Assembly (NCBI GenBank): GCA_036874045.1
Contig: CM072347.1
Span: 4,714,501 to 4,778,500, forward strand
Reading direction: 5' to 3'
Length of the DNA: 64,000 nt
From: Cymodocea nodosa
Lineage: Eukaryota; Streptophyta; Magnoliopsida; Alismatales; Cymodoceaceae
Shown here: piece after piece, positions 21,871 through 34,189 of the stretch
Layout: the number at the start of each line of letters is the position of its first letter
Position numbering within the stretch: position 1 is the first letter of the stretch
The notes under the pieces: model-generated
The model's input: only the letters and a program-made list of their open reading frames with translations
Told to the model about the DNA's origin: nothing
The model's database searches: none
Position numbers and translations under genes: made by a program

Positions 21871-21875
21871 TTTCG

Positions 21876-23302
21876 TTCAATTCTACAGTTTTATTTCGTA
21901 GCTTTTTGTTTTCTAAAAATTTATCCTTTAGTTCTTTAATAAGTTCTGAGTTATATTTTTCATGTTCAGAAATTTTATCATGCATATCAAAACTATCAAT
22001 AACAAATTTATTTTTCTTTAATGTAGAATTTTCAGTTTTTAATGCATGCAATAATTTCTTTTTCTAACTTAGCAGCAGTTTTATTACTATTAGATAATTT
22101 CCTTTTTAAAATAGAATTTTCTAGACTAACATTTTTTAGTTCTTCCAATAATTTATTATAATCATCTTGATTTATATCAGACACATTAGAATCATTATCA
22201 GAAATTATTTCATCAGCTATATTAGAATCAGAATGTACCTCATTAGTGTTAGCCATAAAATAGACATTGGCTAGTTCTTCAATCTCAGACTTAGTCTGTG
22301 TACCATCAGTACTGGTACCTTCAGATACTTCAGATTCTATAGAGTCATCCCGTGTAACTTGGAATGCTTTCTTCTTTCCTTGATTAAATTTTCTTTGATG
22401 AAACTTCTATTTTCCATGAGATTTCTTCATGTCAAAATTCTTTCTTTCATCCTTCTTTTGATATCTGCATTAGCTCTGAAAATGCCCATATTTGTTGCAG
22501 TTGAAGCATTTTATAGCAGATTGTTTCCCTTTGTCATAGCTTTTTCCTTTCTTCTAGAGTTTTCTATATTTTCTAATAATATAGGCCAATTCTTCTAGAA
22601 ACTCATTAGCAAGCTCCTTAGATGGTTGTTGAGCCTTCAGTGCTAGTTCCTTTTTCTTTTCAACCTTCCTTGAGGTTTCTCCTTCCTCTTCTTTCCAATC
22701 TTTTAGTTGAGTCTCATAGGCTTATAGATTGCTAGTGAGATCTTCCAATGTAAAGGTCCTCATATCCTTTGAATCTTGAAGTACTGTAGCCTTAGCTTTC
22801 CAATCTTTATTCAGGCTCCTCAAGACTTTGATAACCTATTCTTTCATGGGAAATTCTTTCCCAAGATTTTTCAATCCATTTATAATCTCAATGAAACAAG
22901 ATATGAGATCAGTGATATTCTCATTCTCTTTCATTTTGAACATCTCATATTTTCTCAGTAGGATGCTTATTTTTGTATCCTTCACCTCATTAGTTCCCTC
23001 ATATGTAATTTCTAATGCATGCCAAGCTTCATGTGCAGTAGAACATGCAAAAATCTTGTTGTATATATTAGTAGTGATTGCACAAGTTAGTGCATTCATT
23101 CCTTTTGCATCCATTTGTATTTCTTCTCATCTTCATCATTCCATATATCTTGAGGAACGTTTGGAAGTTGTATTCCATAAACCACTACTCTCCATACCTT
23201 CACATCCATAGATTTTAAAAAGTTAGTCATTTTGTTTTTCCAAAAACCATAGTTATTGCCATCAAACAATGGAGGTCGGTGTACATGCTGACCCTCTACC
23301 AT
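21876..23302 (-). pseudogene. Sirevirus B gag fossil
   Basis: Starts at an ATG at 23302 (MVEGQHVHRPPLFDGNNYGFW). The UBN2-type capsid domain is near 23110-22840 (NALTCAITTNIYNKIF, STAHEAWHAL, ISILLRKYEMFKM). A CCHC zinc knuckle (CFNCNKYGHF) is near 22510, an acidic tail near 22250-22150 (DSNIADEIISDNDSNV), and then a coiled coil reaching the border with element A. Distinct in sequence from the gags of A, D and E, so B is a separate Sirevirus family. Broken, several breaks. Confidence 0.82.
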
Positions 23303-23340
23303 TGATCTCAGATTGATTAAATCTATTACAAAGATAACCA

Positions 23341-23352
23341 GTTCTGATACCA
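23341..23352 (-). promoter_or_regulatory. Primer binding site of Sirevirus B
   Basis: Minus strand TGGTATCAGAAC, one base from the iMet consensus, two bases from the LTR edge. Confidence 0.85.
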
Positions 23353-23354
23353 CT

Positions 23355-25082
23355 TGAAAGGATCGAATGACACACTAGAGAGGGGGTGAATAGTGTTCTA
23401 ATAAAATTTATTTTGTTTTTAAATTTTTCAAAAGCTATTGACACTAATGAACCCTAATTAATTGATTTTGTAATTATAAAATGCAGTCCAAAAAGTAAAT
23501 GATACAAAGGATTTATAGTGGTTCCCCAAACTAGGTAGTCCACTCCTAAAGGTTTCAACCTTGAGAATTCCACTAAGTGCTTTTAAGACTAAGCACAAAC
23601 CTTAATCAAGTTGCTTTTGCAAGCTAAGCAACAACTTTACATATGTTTTTAAAAGGCTAAACAAAAACCTTACACAAAGCACCAACTTTTTGTACTCAAG
23701 ACCCCAATCTTGAGTAAGTGAAGAATCACACTTCACTCTCTTCACCAAGGCCTCGACCTAATGAAGGTATACTCACAACACTCTTGTGAGTTAGGGTTTT
23801 GAAGCAAACAAGAAAATAGTTTAAAACCAGGAGTCACTCACTCAAAATGAAGAAGACACACAACATAAGGTCAACTCCTATGAAGAGTTGATTTATGAAG
23901 CTCTGAGGAGAAATCCTGATTGATCTATAGCCTTTTAATCTTCTAAACCTTGTTGCAGATGAATCTCCAGAGTGTTTGCAGAATTGTAAAAATTTCTCCT
24001 TTCATGTGCTAAAAAATCTATATGTATTTGTTTCAGTTTTCTACAAATCCTTTTTGTTCTTCCTTCGAGATTTGCATAGATGGAAAGAATTTTGAAATGG
24101 TCAAATGCCTTATGCAGCAATTCATTTCCAGCAACATTCAATCATAATAAAGTCAAGATCTGCAATCAAAAGGTATCTTGCCAAAATAGTTAGTCAATCA
24201 ATTATAATTGCAGATTTTGTAAAAATAAAATCTTCAAAGGATTTTAGAAAATTGGAGACTTAGAAGGCTAACCATCCGAAATTCAAAAACATTTCCGATA
24301 ATTAAAGCTAACAATCCGAAAGATCACTTAAGTTTTGCATTTAAATAAAGACATGTGTCCTTCCAAAGTAGTTGCATAAAATATTAAGAATAAACTATCC
24401 GATTAAGAAAATGTGTTTCGGATACTTACAAAAATGACTCTCCAAACCTTAAAGCATTTCGGATAGTTACACATGTAACCTTCCGAAAAGTCACTTAAGT
24501 CAGAAATAATAAAAAAATTAACTATCCGAATCTTAAAACAAATATCGGATACTTACAAAAGGTAACTCTCTGATTCTTAAGAGTTTTTGGATAGTTACAT
24601 TGTAACCTGTCGAAAAGCCACTTAAGTCAAGCGACGAGAGCATAACACATGTTTTTTAGAAGAAAGTAACCGAAAATACATTAAATCAAAAAAATAGTTA
24701 ACTATCCGGAATGTAAACCCATAACTATTTGAAACTGAAGGGATTTCAGATACTTACCATAAAAAAATATATCCAGACATAAAAAGCTTAACTCACCAAA
24801 GATAAATACTTTTCAAATAGTTATTGATATAACTATTCGAAAAATCAGGAGAGAAGATTAACCATCTGATTTGTCCTGTTTTGTTTGGTGACTTATATAT
24901 TACTCTCCAATCAATCATTGTATAGAAATAACAACCTGCCAAAATCTAATTTAAAAAGTTCTAAGTACATAGTAGTTAGATAATTTTCATTTTAGTAAAA
25001 TGACTACTAAAATTATTGCAAAAATAATTAAACTACATGCTTTTCAACATCAAAATTAACTGATAAAATAATTGAACTAACA
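23355..25082 (-). repeat. 5' LTR of Sirevirus B
   Basis: 1728 bp, TGAAAGGATCGAATGAC...TTGAACTAACA, with the Sirevirus AGAGGGGGTGAATAG run near its edge. An inverted-repeat array of the CGGATAGTTA and AACTATCCGAA kind fills about 24270-24860. The partner LTR is not in the window. Element C resumes at 25083. Confidence 0.82.
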
Positions 25083-25123
25083 GTAATCAAATATTTTAAG
25101 TACAAGTAGATGAATAATACATT

Positions 25124-27373
25124 TTAATCCTTCTTCCTTAGTTCATCTACTTCCTTCTAGAGCTTTTCTAGTTATTTTTCTAATTGTTTAATTCATTCTA
25201 CAGCCCTTGTAAATTCTCTAGAAGGTACCGCTATCTCAACAACAATAGCAGCATAATTCCTGTATTTTTTCATTAAAATGGTTCTTGATCTCATACTTTT
25301 AGATGCCCATTTTGTGAAATCTATTCCTTCCACCATCAGTAGTGGAATTAAATCTCCATAAAATAACGTTTTTTTTACTAATTTGAGGTTTGAGATGAAT
25401 ACTTTAAACCAATTCACTTGTATTCTGTTAACAACTGCATATGTGACCTACTTGACAAATTGACTTAGTTCAATGTTGTAGTCATGCCTCTGATAAATAA
25501 TTTTAACTAAAATGTTTGCCACCATGTGTGTTGTCCCATTTAAATACTTCAGTCTGTTCAATAATGGCACACTTGGATCGATGGCCAAACATTGCGTGAT
25601 TTCTTATTCTATCCATTCAGTTGTAGTTGTATTTTCCAAAATTTCAATCCCTTCATTTTTTAGTCCAAAAATGTTGTGGAGAAGCTTAGGTGTTACCTAA
25701 AAATTAACTTCTTCCACATTTGCAATTAAATTTCCTTCTTCTTCTCTCAAATTTGCATAAAAACAAGGCACTAAATTTTCATAAACTGCATGCCCTTTTG
25801 TCTTTGGAATAATTTCCAATAGGCCTTGGAATTCAAATAATTTTCTAATATCCTCCATTCCAATCTAGTCTATTGGCCTACTGTAAATTATATCATACCC
25901 CTTTATTTCTTGATACTTGGTATATGCCTCTTGACTCCAAAAGTGAACTTCATTTAGAATTGTTGTTTCAGACGGATTAGGAATTTGTTGCTCTAGAGGG
26001 GTTTATTCTTGAATTTCTTCTTCAAGTTGTTGAGCTTGTTGTTGTACTTGTTGCTGAAAATAATTCAGAGATTCCTGTCTTTCAATTCTAAAATGTGGTG
26101 GAGAGCCTGCAGAACTTTCCGCACTTTTATCTTGTATTTTCTCTATAAGTTACTGAAGAGTTTCATTCTCTTTAGAGGAATCTGTTGAATTTTTTTCTTT
26201 CTATTCAGCTTCTTGCTCAACTTCTTCTTTCTTCTTCCTCCTCACTACCAATATGCATTGTTACTATTCTATCTGATTTTGTGGTAGATTGGGATGGAGT
26301 CTCGAGCATAGTATATTCTACCTTAACTTCTTTTTCTAATTCTTCAGGCTGTAGACTAATTTTAGCCTATTTTTCTTCTCTTCTTTGATCCTGCTCTTAA
26401 TCTTCTTCTTCTTCTAATAGAAAATCTACAAAAATGGGCTCTTTATGCCCTACTGTAAATACTATAGGCTCAGATTTAATTTTTGCTTGAGCCTCAAATA
26501 CTATTTCTTTTCCTTTTCTTCTTCTTAACAGTTGTGTATGCTCTTCTTCTTCAGATAACAAATCAACAAAAAGAGACTCTTTAGGCACTCAAGCCATAGT
26601 TATTGGCTTTTCCTGTTTCACTGCTTGCTCTATATTTACTAATCTTAAAGGTCCAGCCTCATATTCTTTTATAATAGGTATGGAAGTGGCTTCTTGATAC
26701 TTTTCAACTTTAACTTTGTATTGGGACTTCAACTTTTTTGCAGCCTTTCTTTTGTGAAGTGCATCAAACACCAGATGTGCTTTAGCTATTGCCAAATCTT
26801 CTAACTCTCCTTGGCTTTTCCCCACTTGAACCAATTCTTCAAACTCTCTTAATTCTTCTTTAGTAGATGACCCCATAACTACCACCCTTTTTAGTGATCT
26901 AAGTGGTGGAATTGAAGGTCCTACTTGTTCTGCTGCTGCTGCCACATTTCAACTTCTTCTCTTTGTTGTTGTTGATGTGAGGGTTCCAGTTGCTGCTCTT
27001 GTTCTACAAACATTTCAGCTTGCTCTTTTCTTTGTTGCCCTTTGTGTTGCATTCTTGCATATGCAACTATCTCCCTTATAAACCATAGTCTAGATTTTCA
27101 TCTTATAAGTTCTAGGGCAACTTCATTGTTCAACCTGATTCTTCTTTCTCTACTTACAATAGTTTCAATTGCAACTCGTATTCTTGTCTCCATTAATGCA
27201 GGTATTCTGACATTCAAATCTACTAAAACTTTTGTAAAGAAGAAGAGGTCTTCCTCTACCTTTTCTAATTGCTTCTCTCTAGTGGTGTTTCTAATCTTCT
27301 ATCTTGAATGTCATTCCTCCGATTGTTTGAGGAATTCTATAGTGTCAATTTGATCCTAGAAGTTTTGCTTCAT
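25124..27373 (-). pseudogene. Third ORF (ORF3) of Athila-like C
   Basis: Counterpart of 3114-5360. Starts at an ATG at 27373 and closes at 25124 with the same ELRKKD-type end as G1. The N-terminal half is charged (ELREFEELVQVGKSQGELEDLAIAKAHLVFDAL near 26860). Three short motifs of the form IFVDLL/F plus a run of acidic residues are in the middle (about 26570, 26430 and flanking). The conserved domain lies at about 25860-25190 (FQGL, GLKNEG, NRIQVN WFKVFISNL, LFYGDLIPLL). Homologous to ORF3 in the copia elements D and E. No membrane segment seen. Broken, several breaks. Confidence 0.75.
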
Positions 27374-28096
27374 CTTTGTCTTTGTTGCGTTAAAGAATGA
27401 AATGGAATCGCTTTGATCTTTACTATTCTAAGTTCTAAATGATTTCTACAAATAATGCCCCAAAATCCTAAGTTTTAGTATAAATAAACCCTAAGTTTTT
27501 TGCAGGTAATCAGGTCATTTCCTATGCAATCTATCACTACTTACACATACTACTCTGTGGAGTTACGGTTAACTCCATGGACCTACCTTAAATACTTTGT
27601 TGAGTTACAATTAACTCAATGGAGTAAGCTCGTTAACTTATCCTAGACACAACGGAATAAGTTCATTGAGTTAAGCTTAACTCAACGGACTTCTCGAAAA
27701 GTTATAATTAATAAAAATAATTACTATAATAATTTTTAATTTGGTCTAAACCGAAGAATCTTTGATCTAACCGACTCTTAATTTTTCTATTTCCTTCAAT
27801 CAAACCGTTGCATTTCCTCGGTTGAATCGAAATTATACATTTTTTTTTCTTTTTTCTTTTTTTTTTCCTAATTGAATCGATACCATGCTTTAGTAAAATT
27901 GATACTTTTACTTCATTTAATATATATGTATATATTATATTTTTATGTTTCGATCAAACTAATGGGTCCTTTCTATGTGACCGTAACAATATTTTTCTTT
28001 TAATATATGTTTTGGTAAAATTGATAATTTCTTTCAGTTAGACCGTTACTATATTTAAAATACATTTTTTTTAACTACAAACTTGTTTATATTTTC
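27374..28096 (-). repeat. Repeat-rich gap between integrase and ORF3 of C
   Basis: Noncoding. It contains the GAGTTA/TAACTC inverted-repeat array at about 27540-27690 (for example GTGGAGTTACGGTTAACTCC and GTTGAGTTACAATTAACTCAA) and the degenerate CGGT...GACC array at about 27740-28060. Same layout as 2399-3113 in G1, inverted. A T-rich run is at 27838-27868. Confidence 0.7.
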
Positions 28097-31000
28097 TTAC
28101 TTAATAAAGTTTAAGTAGTCCTCTACTCTTACTTCTTCTATAATTCCTAAGGAACTTTTTGGAAATTTCAGAATAGGTCTAACTCTTTGTCCATTTACTT
28201 TAAATATATTCTGATTTTTAGGATTTTCAATTTCTATAGCTCTATAGGAATAAATATTTCGAACTATGTAAGGTTCTGCCCATCTAGATCTTAATTTTGC
28301 TGGATGGTTATGAAGTCTAGTAATGTAAAGATATACTTCTTGTCCTATTTCAAAAGTTTTTAGAATAATTTTCTTGTCATGCCAAAACTTTATTTTCTCT
28401 TTTACTTTTATAGTTTTTGAATAAGCTTCATTTCTAAATTCTTCTAACTCAATTAATTGCATTTTTCTATTTTCAACAGCTTGGTTTGAATTAGTGTTTA
28501 GAGTTTTTAATGCCCAATAAGCTTTATGTTCAATTTCAACTAGTAAATGACAACTTTTTCCATAAACTATCTTAAAAGGTGACATACCTAAGCTTGTCTT
28601 ATAAGCAATTTTATAGGCCCAAAGTACATCTATTAATCTATTAGCCCATTCTTTTCTAGTAGGATTTACTACTTTTTCTAGGATTAACTTAATTTGTTTG
28701 TTTGCACTTTCTACTTGTCCACTTGTTTGTGGATGATATGATATTGCTATTTTGTGATTTACTCCATATTTCTTCATTAAGGCTTCAAAACTTCTATTAC
28801 AGAAATGAGTTCCTCTATCACTAATAATAGCTTTAGGTATTCCAAATCTAGCAATTATATTAGTTCTGATAAAATGTATTACCACTTTGTTGTCATTAGT
28901 TTTTGTAGGAATAACTTCTATCCATTTAGATACATAATCCACCCCCAACAATATATAATTAAATTGATTAGACATAGGAAATGGACCCATAAAATCTATT
29001 CCCCACACATCAAAGATTTCAACCTCAATAATAGGATTTAGAGGCAACATATTCCTCTTTGATATCCTTTCTACTTGTTAACATCTTAAACAACTTAAGT
29101 AATATTTATGAACATCTTTGAATAGTGTTGGCCAATAGAAACCACATTGTAGAATTTTGGTAGCAGTTTTCCCTAAATCAAAATGTCCTCTACATGCTTG
29201 GTCATGACAAAAAGACAATATACTCAGTCGTGGTAGAAGGACAATATGCTCTGATATTCAGTTTCTGGAACACAACTCCTTAAAACTAGATCAGGACATT
29301 TCTTAAATAAGTATAGATCTTCCCAATAGTAATATTTCACTCTTGAAAAGAATAATTTCTTATCCTATCTATTCCAATCCTTAGGTGTTAAACTAGTAAC
29401 TAAGTAATTAACTATGTCTACATACCAAGGCATTGTGTTTATGGTCATCAATTGTTCATCAAGAAAATCATCCTTAATTTCAATATTTGATTTTTCTATT
29501 TGTAATCTTGATGAGTGGTCTGCTACTACAGTCTCACATCCTTTTTTATCTTTAATTTCTAGTTCAAATTCTTACAATAACAATATCCACCATATTAACC
29601 TAGGTTTAGTCTCTTTCTTGGATATTAAGTGTTTTAAAGCTAAATGATCCATGTATACTATCACTTTAGCTCCAATCAAATATGATCTAAACTTTTCTAA
29701 GGCGAACATAACAACTAATAGTTCCTTTTCAGTAATTGTATAATTAACTTGAGCATCATTTAAAGTATTGCTTGCATAATGAATCACTCAGGAGATTTTT
29801 CTATCTTTTGTCCCAACACTACTAAAGCAAAATCAAATGCATCGCACATTAATTCAAATGAATGGCTTTAGTTAGGTGCTTGTATTATAGGAGTTGAATT
29901 TAAGCTAGTTTTAAGCTTGAAAACTACCTTGCAATTCTTATCAAAGTTAAATGGAACATCTTTCAATAGATTAGTTAAAGGTATAGCTATTTTGCTAAAA
30001 TCTTTAATGAATCTTCTATAAAATCCTGCATGTCCTAGAAATAATCTAATATCTTTTACTGATTTAGGTTCTAGTAGATTATAAATTACTTCTATTTTAG
30101 CTTTATCTACTTCCAACCCTTTCTTTGAAACAACATGTCCTAAGACTATTTCTTGTTTAACCATGAAGTGATATTTTTCCCAATTTAAAACTAGATTCTT
30201 TTCCACACAACGTTTTAATACTAGATCTAAATTATTTAAACACACTTCATATGAAGTTCCATATATAGTAAAATCATCCATAAATATTTTTAAAAAATCT
30301 TCAATCATTCCAACGAATATGCCCTACATACACCTTTGAAAGGTGGCTAGTGCATTGCATAATCCAAAGGACATCCTCTTAAAAGCATAAGTTCCATTAG
30401 GACATGTGAAAGTTGTTTTCTCTTGATCCTCTAATGATACTGAAACTTGGTTATATCCTAAATAACTATCTAGGAAACAAAAATATTCTTGCCCTACTAA
30501 TTTCTCTAGCATTTCATCTATAAAATGTAAGGGAAAATGATCTTTCCTAATCATAGCATTCAACTTTCTATAGTCTATACACACTCTCTAGCCTGATTGA
30601 ATTCTAGTAGGTATCAAGTCCTAACTTTCATTCCTAATAACTATTAATCCTGATTTTTTGAGAACTACATGGATTGAATTAACTCATAAGCCATTAGAAA
30701 TCAAATAAATTATGTCATTATCTAACCATTTCACTATTTCTTTCTTAACTACCTCTTTAAGGTTTGGATTTAATCTCCTCTCAGGAATTCTAGTTGGTTT
30801 AGCATTCTATTCTAAATATATATGGTGACATCATAAAGTTGCACTTAACCCTTTTATATTAGCCATAGTCCATCCTATTGCTTTTTATAAGTTTTTATTA
30901 CATCTTTTAATTTAGAAATTTGATCCTCTTTTAAATCTAAAGTAATAATGATTGGACATATTCATTTTTCTTCTAGAAATATATAGGTTAATTCAAGAGG

Positions 31001-31650
31001 TAAAGGTTTTAAATCTAAATGTTGACCATCAAAAGCTAAAGCTCCTAATCTAACATTTTCATCTTCAATATTAAACTTTTCTTGATCTCCTTCTAAATCT
31101 ATGCTTTCACTTCTAAAGTTTCAGAATCTAATTGCCTATTTAATTCTTCTTGAATCACCTCATCTAGCATATCTCCTTCATCCTCTAAAAAGTTTATAAT
31201 AGGTAAGGATATTTCTAACTCCTTAAACTCTTCTGGTTTGAAAATATTTAATTGAGTATCCTCATTACCATATGCTAATTTCATCACTCCATTTTTACAA
31301 TTTATAATAGCCCCTAATGTTGCTAAAAATGGTCTTCCCAAAATTAAAGATGTATCATGATTTTGATACTTAATTTGTTGGGAATCCAAAATCACAATAT
31401 CAATAGAATATATGAAGTTTTTGATTTTAATTAGGACATCTTGTATTTTTCCTCTAGGGTATCTTTTACTTCTATCTGCTAATTGAATGTTAGTCCTAGT
31501 AGGGATTAAGCCTTCTAATCCTAAAGATGCAAATATATCACTAGGCATAACATTTATACCTACACCTAGGTCTATTAAGGTTCTCTCTAGAATGGTATTT
31601 TCTATGGTACATGATATAACATGGATTTCTAGATCAGATAACTTTTTAGG
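28097..31650 (-). pseudogene. Athila-type pol fossil of C (PR, RT, RNase H, integrase)
   Basis: Fuller than the G1 copy. The protease is at about 31550-31260 (IQLADRS, PRGKIQDVLIKI, LILGRPFLATLGAIINC). RT begins upstream of 30584 (MCIDYRKLNAMIRKDHFPL), with CPNGTYAFKRMSFGLCNA near 30405 and the FMDDF box near 30284-30270. RNase H is near 29880-29550. The integrase finger is near 29210-29060. The integrase core starts near 29020 ([12 protein letters not shown]), with [13 protein letters not shown] near 28830 and [13 protein letters not shown] near 28730. The C-terminal [12 protein letters not shown] strand is followed by [10 protein letters not shown]. Protease-RT-RNase H-integrase order defines Ty3/gypsy. 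Broken, about ten breaks, mostly in the RT half. Confidence 0.9.
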
Positions 31651-32527
31651 AATTTGAGGTAGAAATAGAGAACTACTTTCTCAGCTAAAAAGACTTTCCT
31701 TAAAACTTTTCACTATCTTTTCTTAGTACATTAATCCTTAAGAAATTTAGCATAAGGTGACATTTTCTATAATAAGTCTAACAAAGGAATATTAACTTGT
31801 ACTTTTTCAAAAATTTCTCTAATTTTTTCTTATTTTTCAAGAAATGTTTGTTATAATCTTTCAGGATAGAGTGCCAATGATTGTGACTTACAAGGTTCTT
31901 TTTCTTTCATTTCATTCTTTTGATCTTTTTAGTCTCATTTTTAGATTCAAATCTTTCATCATTGATTTCTAAGTTTTCAAATATTATTTGTTCATTGTCA
32001 TTTTGAATTTTGTTCTTACTTATCTCCACTTTTCTTTCTTTTTGAATTCTTAGTGGTATATTAGTTCCGGATCTTAATGTTATACATACATCTTCTAGAT
32101 TTTCATTACTTTCATGATGTTCTTGTATTTCATTTTCTTGATTTTGATTTTCTATTGTTTCTAGTTTTAAATTACATTCTTTAACTACTATTTCATTGGT
32201 ATTTTCTTTTGTCTGTATGTTTTGCAAATTATGTAAATCTTCAACCTTAAAGTTTTCATTTGTGTTTTCCTATTGCATAACTTGAAATTTCATAGTTAAT
32301 TCATCCAATGCTTTTAACTTTCTTTCCAGGTCATCTAGTCTCATTTCATTCAATTTTCATTATGGTTTTTTTCATTTCATATATGATATCAATTTTAGGT
32401 TTTAAATATTCTTCTCTATAATTTAATTGATTGACTTCTTGTTGCTAATACATGTATTGTTTCAGTTTGCCTATGTTTCACTCTAAACTACACTCAAGTC
32501 TATCATACCTATTCCAAACTTCCTTGC
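31651..32527 (-). pseudogene. Athila-type gag C-terminal end and linker of C
   Basis: Charged, Asn/Glu-rich tail of gag with the CITLRSG linker motif near 32085, which in Athila elements marks the passage from gag to protease. Upstream a predicted coiled coil (RLDDLERKLKALDELTMKF) lies near 32350-32280. The N-terminal capsid part is cut off by the LTR of Sirevirus D. Differs from the gags of units 1 and 2, which lack the CITLRSG motif. Confidence 0.7.
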
Positions 32528-34174
32528 TGTAGGATCGTATGGCTACACAAGAGGGGGGTGAATTGTGTTTTTCAACATTTTCGAATATAATTGAAACTTC
32601 AAAATTAAAAACAAGTCATCGAAACACTATTTTCATAAAATCATTTTTATCCAAGGTTTCAATTACAATATACAATTCAATTCTACTTAGAAATTGTAGA
32701 TGCAATTATATATCGATACTATGTTTCATCTATACAATTTCATAACTACAAATAAAGAAAACTAATTTGCAGAATTTAAAATATTTCTCCATGTTTGAGA
32801 TTTTTATTCCTCTTCTTCTTTTTCTTCTTTAGCAATTCTTCAGTGACGAATATCTTGTCTTTCTCTGCTTTATCGAATTTGCTTTCTTCTGATACTTTAG
32901 ATCTTCAGTGACATAAATTTGACCTTTTCTGCTTCACTGAATTTTCTTTCATTTGATACTTTAGATCTTCAGTGACATAAATCTAATTTTATTTGCTTCA
33001 CTGGATTTTCTTTCATCTGAGAGCTTTTCCCCAAAAGGTGTTTTTGATCCCTGAAAAGATTTTTCATTTGGTGTGCAAGGATAACTTGATCAACGAGAAT
33101 TCTATGCCTTTTATACTGTATCTTCATTTCATGCATATCCTCCACATTTAATCACTACCAATTTTCCACTTCTTCACGTCTTTTCTTTTTCCTTCATCAA
33201 AATACACACGTTCTAACCCACGTTTACATTTCGAATTTTCTTTAATCATCAATCCGGGATCTCTAAAAATTTTCCTACAAAATAAACTTTCTCGTCCAAA
33301 AATTTTTTCATCAAGTGTAATAAGAAGTCGTTACTTTAATGTTAACTAAATGAGTAAAACAAGTAGATATATAACTTAACGTATCTAACTCAACGAGTTC
33401 ATCATGTGCTAAATCACGTGACAAGTACTGTAGCTAACTCATCGAACTAACTCTGTTGTGTTAGAGATAACTCAACGAATTAGCTTCGTGGTGTTACGCT
33501 AACTCAACGAACCAACTTCGTTGTGTTACGCTAACTCAACAAATCAGTAATAAACAAATACTTTTATAATAAGAATTTACCATGTGCAAGAATAATAACT
33601 TTAGGTTTATAACGCTAACCTAACGTGTTGCCTTAGTGTTCAATATAACAACTCAATGTGTTTAGTTATGTTAACTTAACGAGTTAAACATGTGCAACTC
33701 ACGTGATACAATATAACATTCGTAACCTTTAATTTCACCACGTGTACAATACTAACTTAACGAGTTCGTCTCTTCTTTTACTTACTAACTTAGCGAGTTC
33801 TCACATGACCTATTTTAACCTTTAAGCCTCTAACTTAACGAGTTCTCACGTGACTTCTATACAAATAACACTCTAACTCAATGAGTTGTCTAAACGTGCA
33901 CTATTCATGATATAGAAAATATAACTTTAAAATATATCATGCTTTTCAATAAAAATACATGTTAACTTAACGTTTAGTTAAATGAGAAATTACTGCAATG
34001 AAATGACTAGTTATTTAACTTAGTATAATTTCAGATCCAATACAGACAATTATTTATATTAGTAAACTTTTTCTGTATAAATTGATGTTCTTAATTTCCT
34101 TTCACAAGCAATGGTAATTGAGCAAATATGATTACTTTCATTCAGCACACATCATCAAAACAAAATACTCAACA
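32528..34174 (-). repeat. 3' LTR of Sirevirus D
   Basis: 1647 bp, TGTAGGATCGTATGGC...TACTCAACA, same family as the two E LTRs but clearly more diverged from either than they are from each other. The AGAGGGGGGTGAATTG run is near its edge. Inverted repeats of the AACTCAACGAA type and CACGTG-bearing segments occur at about 33355-33870. The minus-strand TATAAAAGGC box is at 33106-33115. Confidence 0.9.
33106..33115 (-). promoter_or_regulatory. TATA box in LTR of D
   Basis: Minus strand TATAAAAGGC, conserved exactly in both LTRs of E (44035-44044 and 55323-55332). A textbook plant TATA box, so a likely core promoter. Confidence 0.65.
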
Positions 34175-34189
34175 ATCTCCCCCTTTTTG
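34175..34189 (-). promoter_or_regulatory. Polypurine tract of Sirevirus D
   Basis: Minus strand AAAAAGGGGGAGAT adjoining the 3' LTR. Additional similar tracts at about 34444-34458 and 34469-34484. Confidence 0.85.

Larger units (their letters stand above)
12951..25082 (-). mobile_element. Sirevirus B (old Ty1/copia, split by element A)
   Basis: Remnant of a minus-strand Ty1/copia Sirevirus. Its 5' LTR is at 23355-25082, its primer site at 23341-23352 and its gag at 21876-23302. Another scrap of the same gag region survives at 12951-13083, on the far side of element A. Both edges at A carry the 5-bp duplication TTTCG, showing that A jumped into B. Pol and the 3' LTR of B are absent; the sequence ends at the LTR of unit 1. 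B itself sits in the 3' part of Athila-like element C. Broken. Confidence 0.75.
25083..32527 (-). mobile_element. Athila-like Ty3/gypsy element C
   Basis: Minus-strand copy of the G1 family: from right to left gag C-terminal end, protease, RT, RNase H, integrase, repeat-rich gap, ORF3 and a short 3' flank. Its 3' side is interrupted by Sirevirus B at 25083 and its gag by the LTR of Sirevirus D at 32527, so C is older than both. The LTRs and the gag N-terminal half are not in the window. Broken, many breaks. Confidence 0.87.

Noticed and set aside
27042-27353. Plus-strand frame rich in Leu, Ile and Ser (possible membrane protein)
   Set aside because: It is the antisense of the charged N-terminal half of ORF3 in element C; the hydrophobic look is a complement effect.
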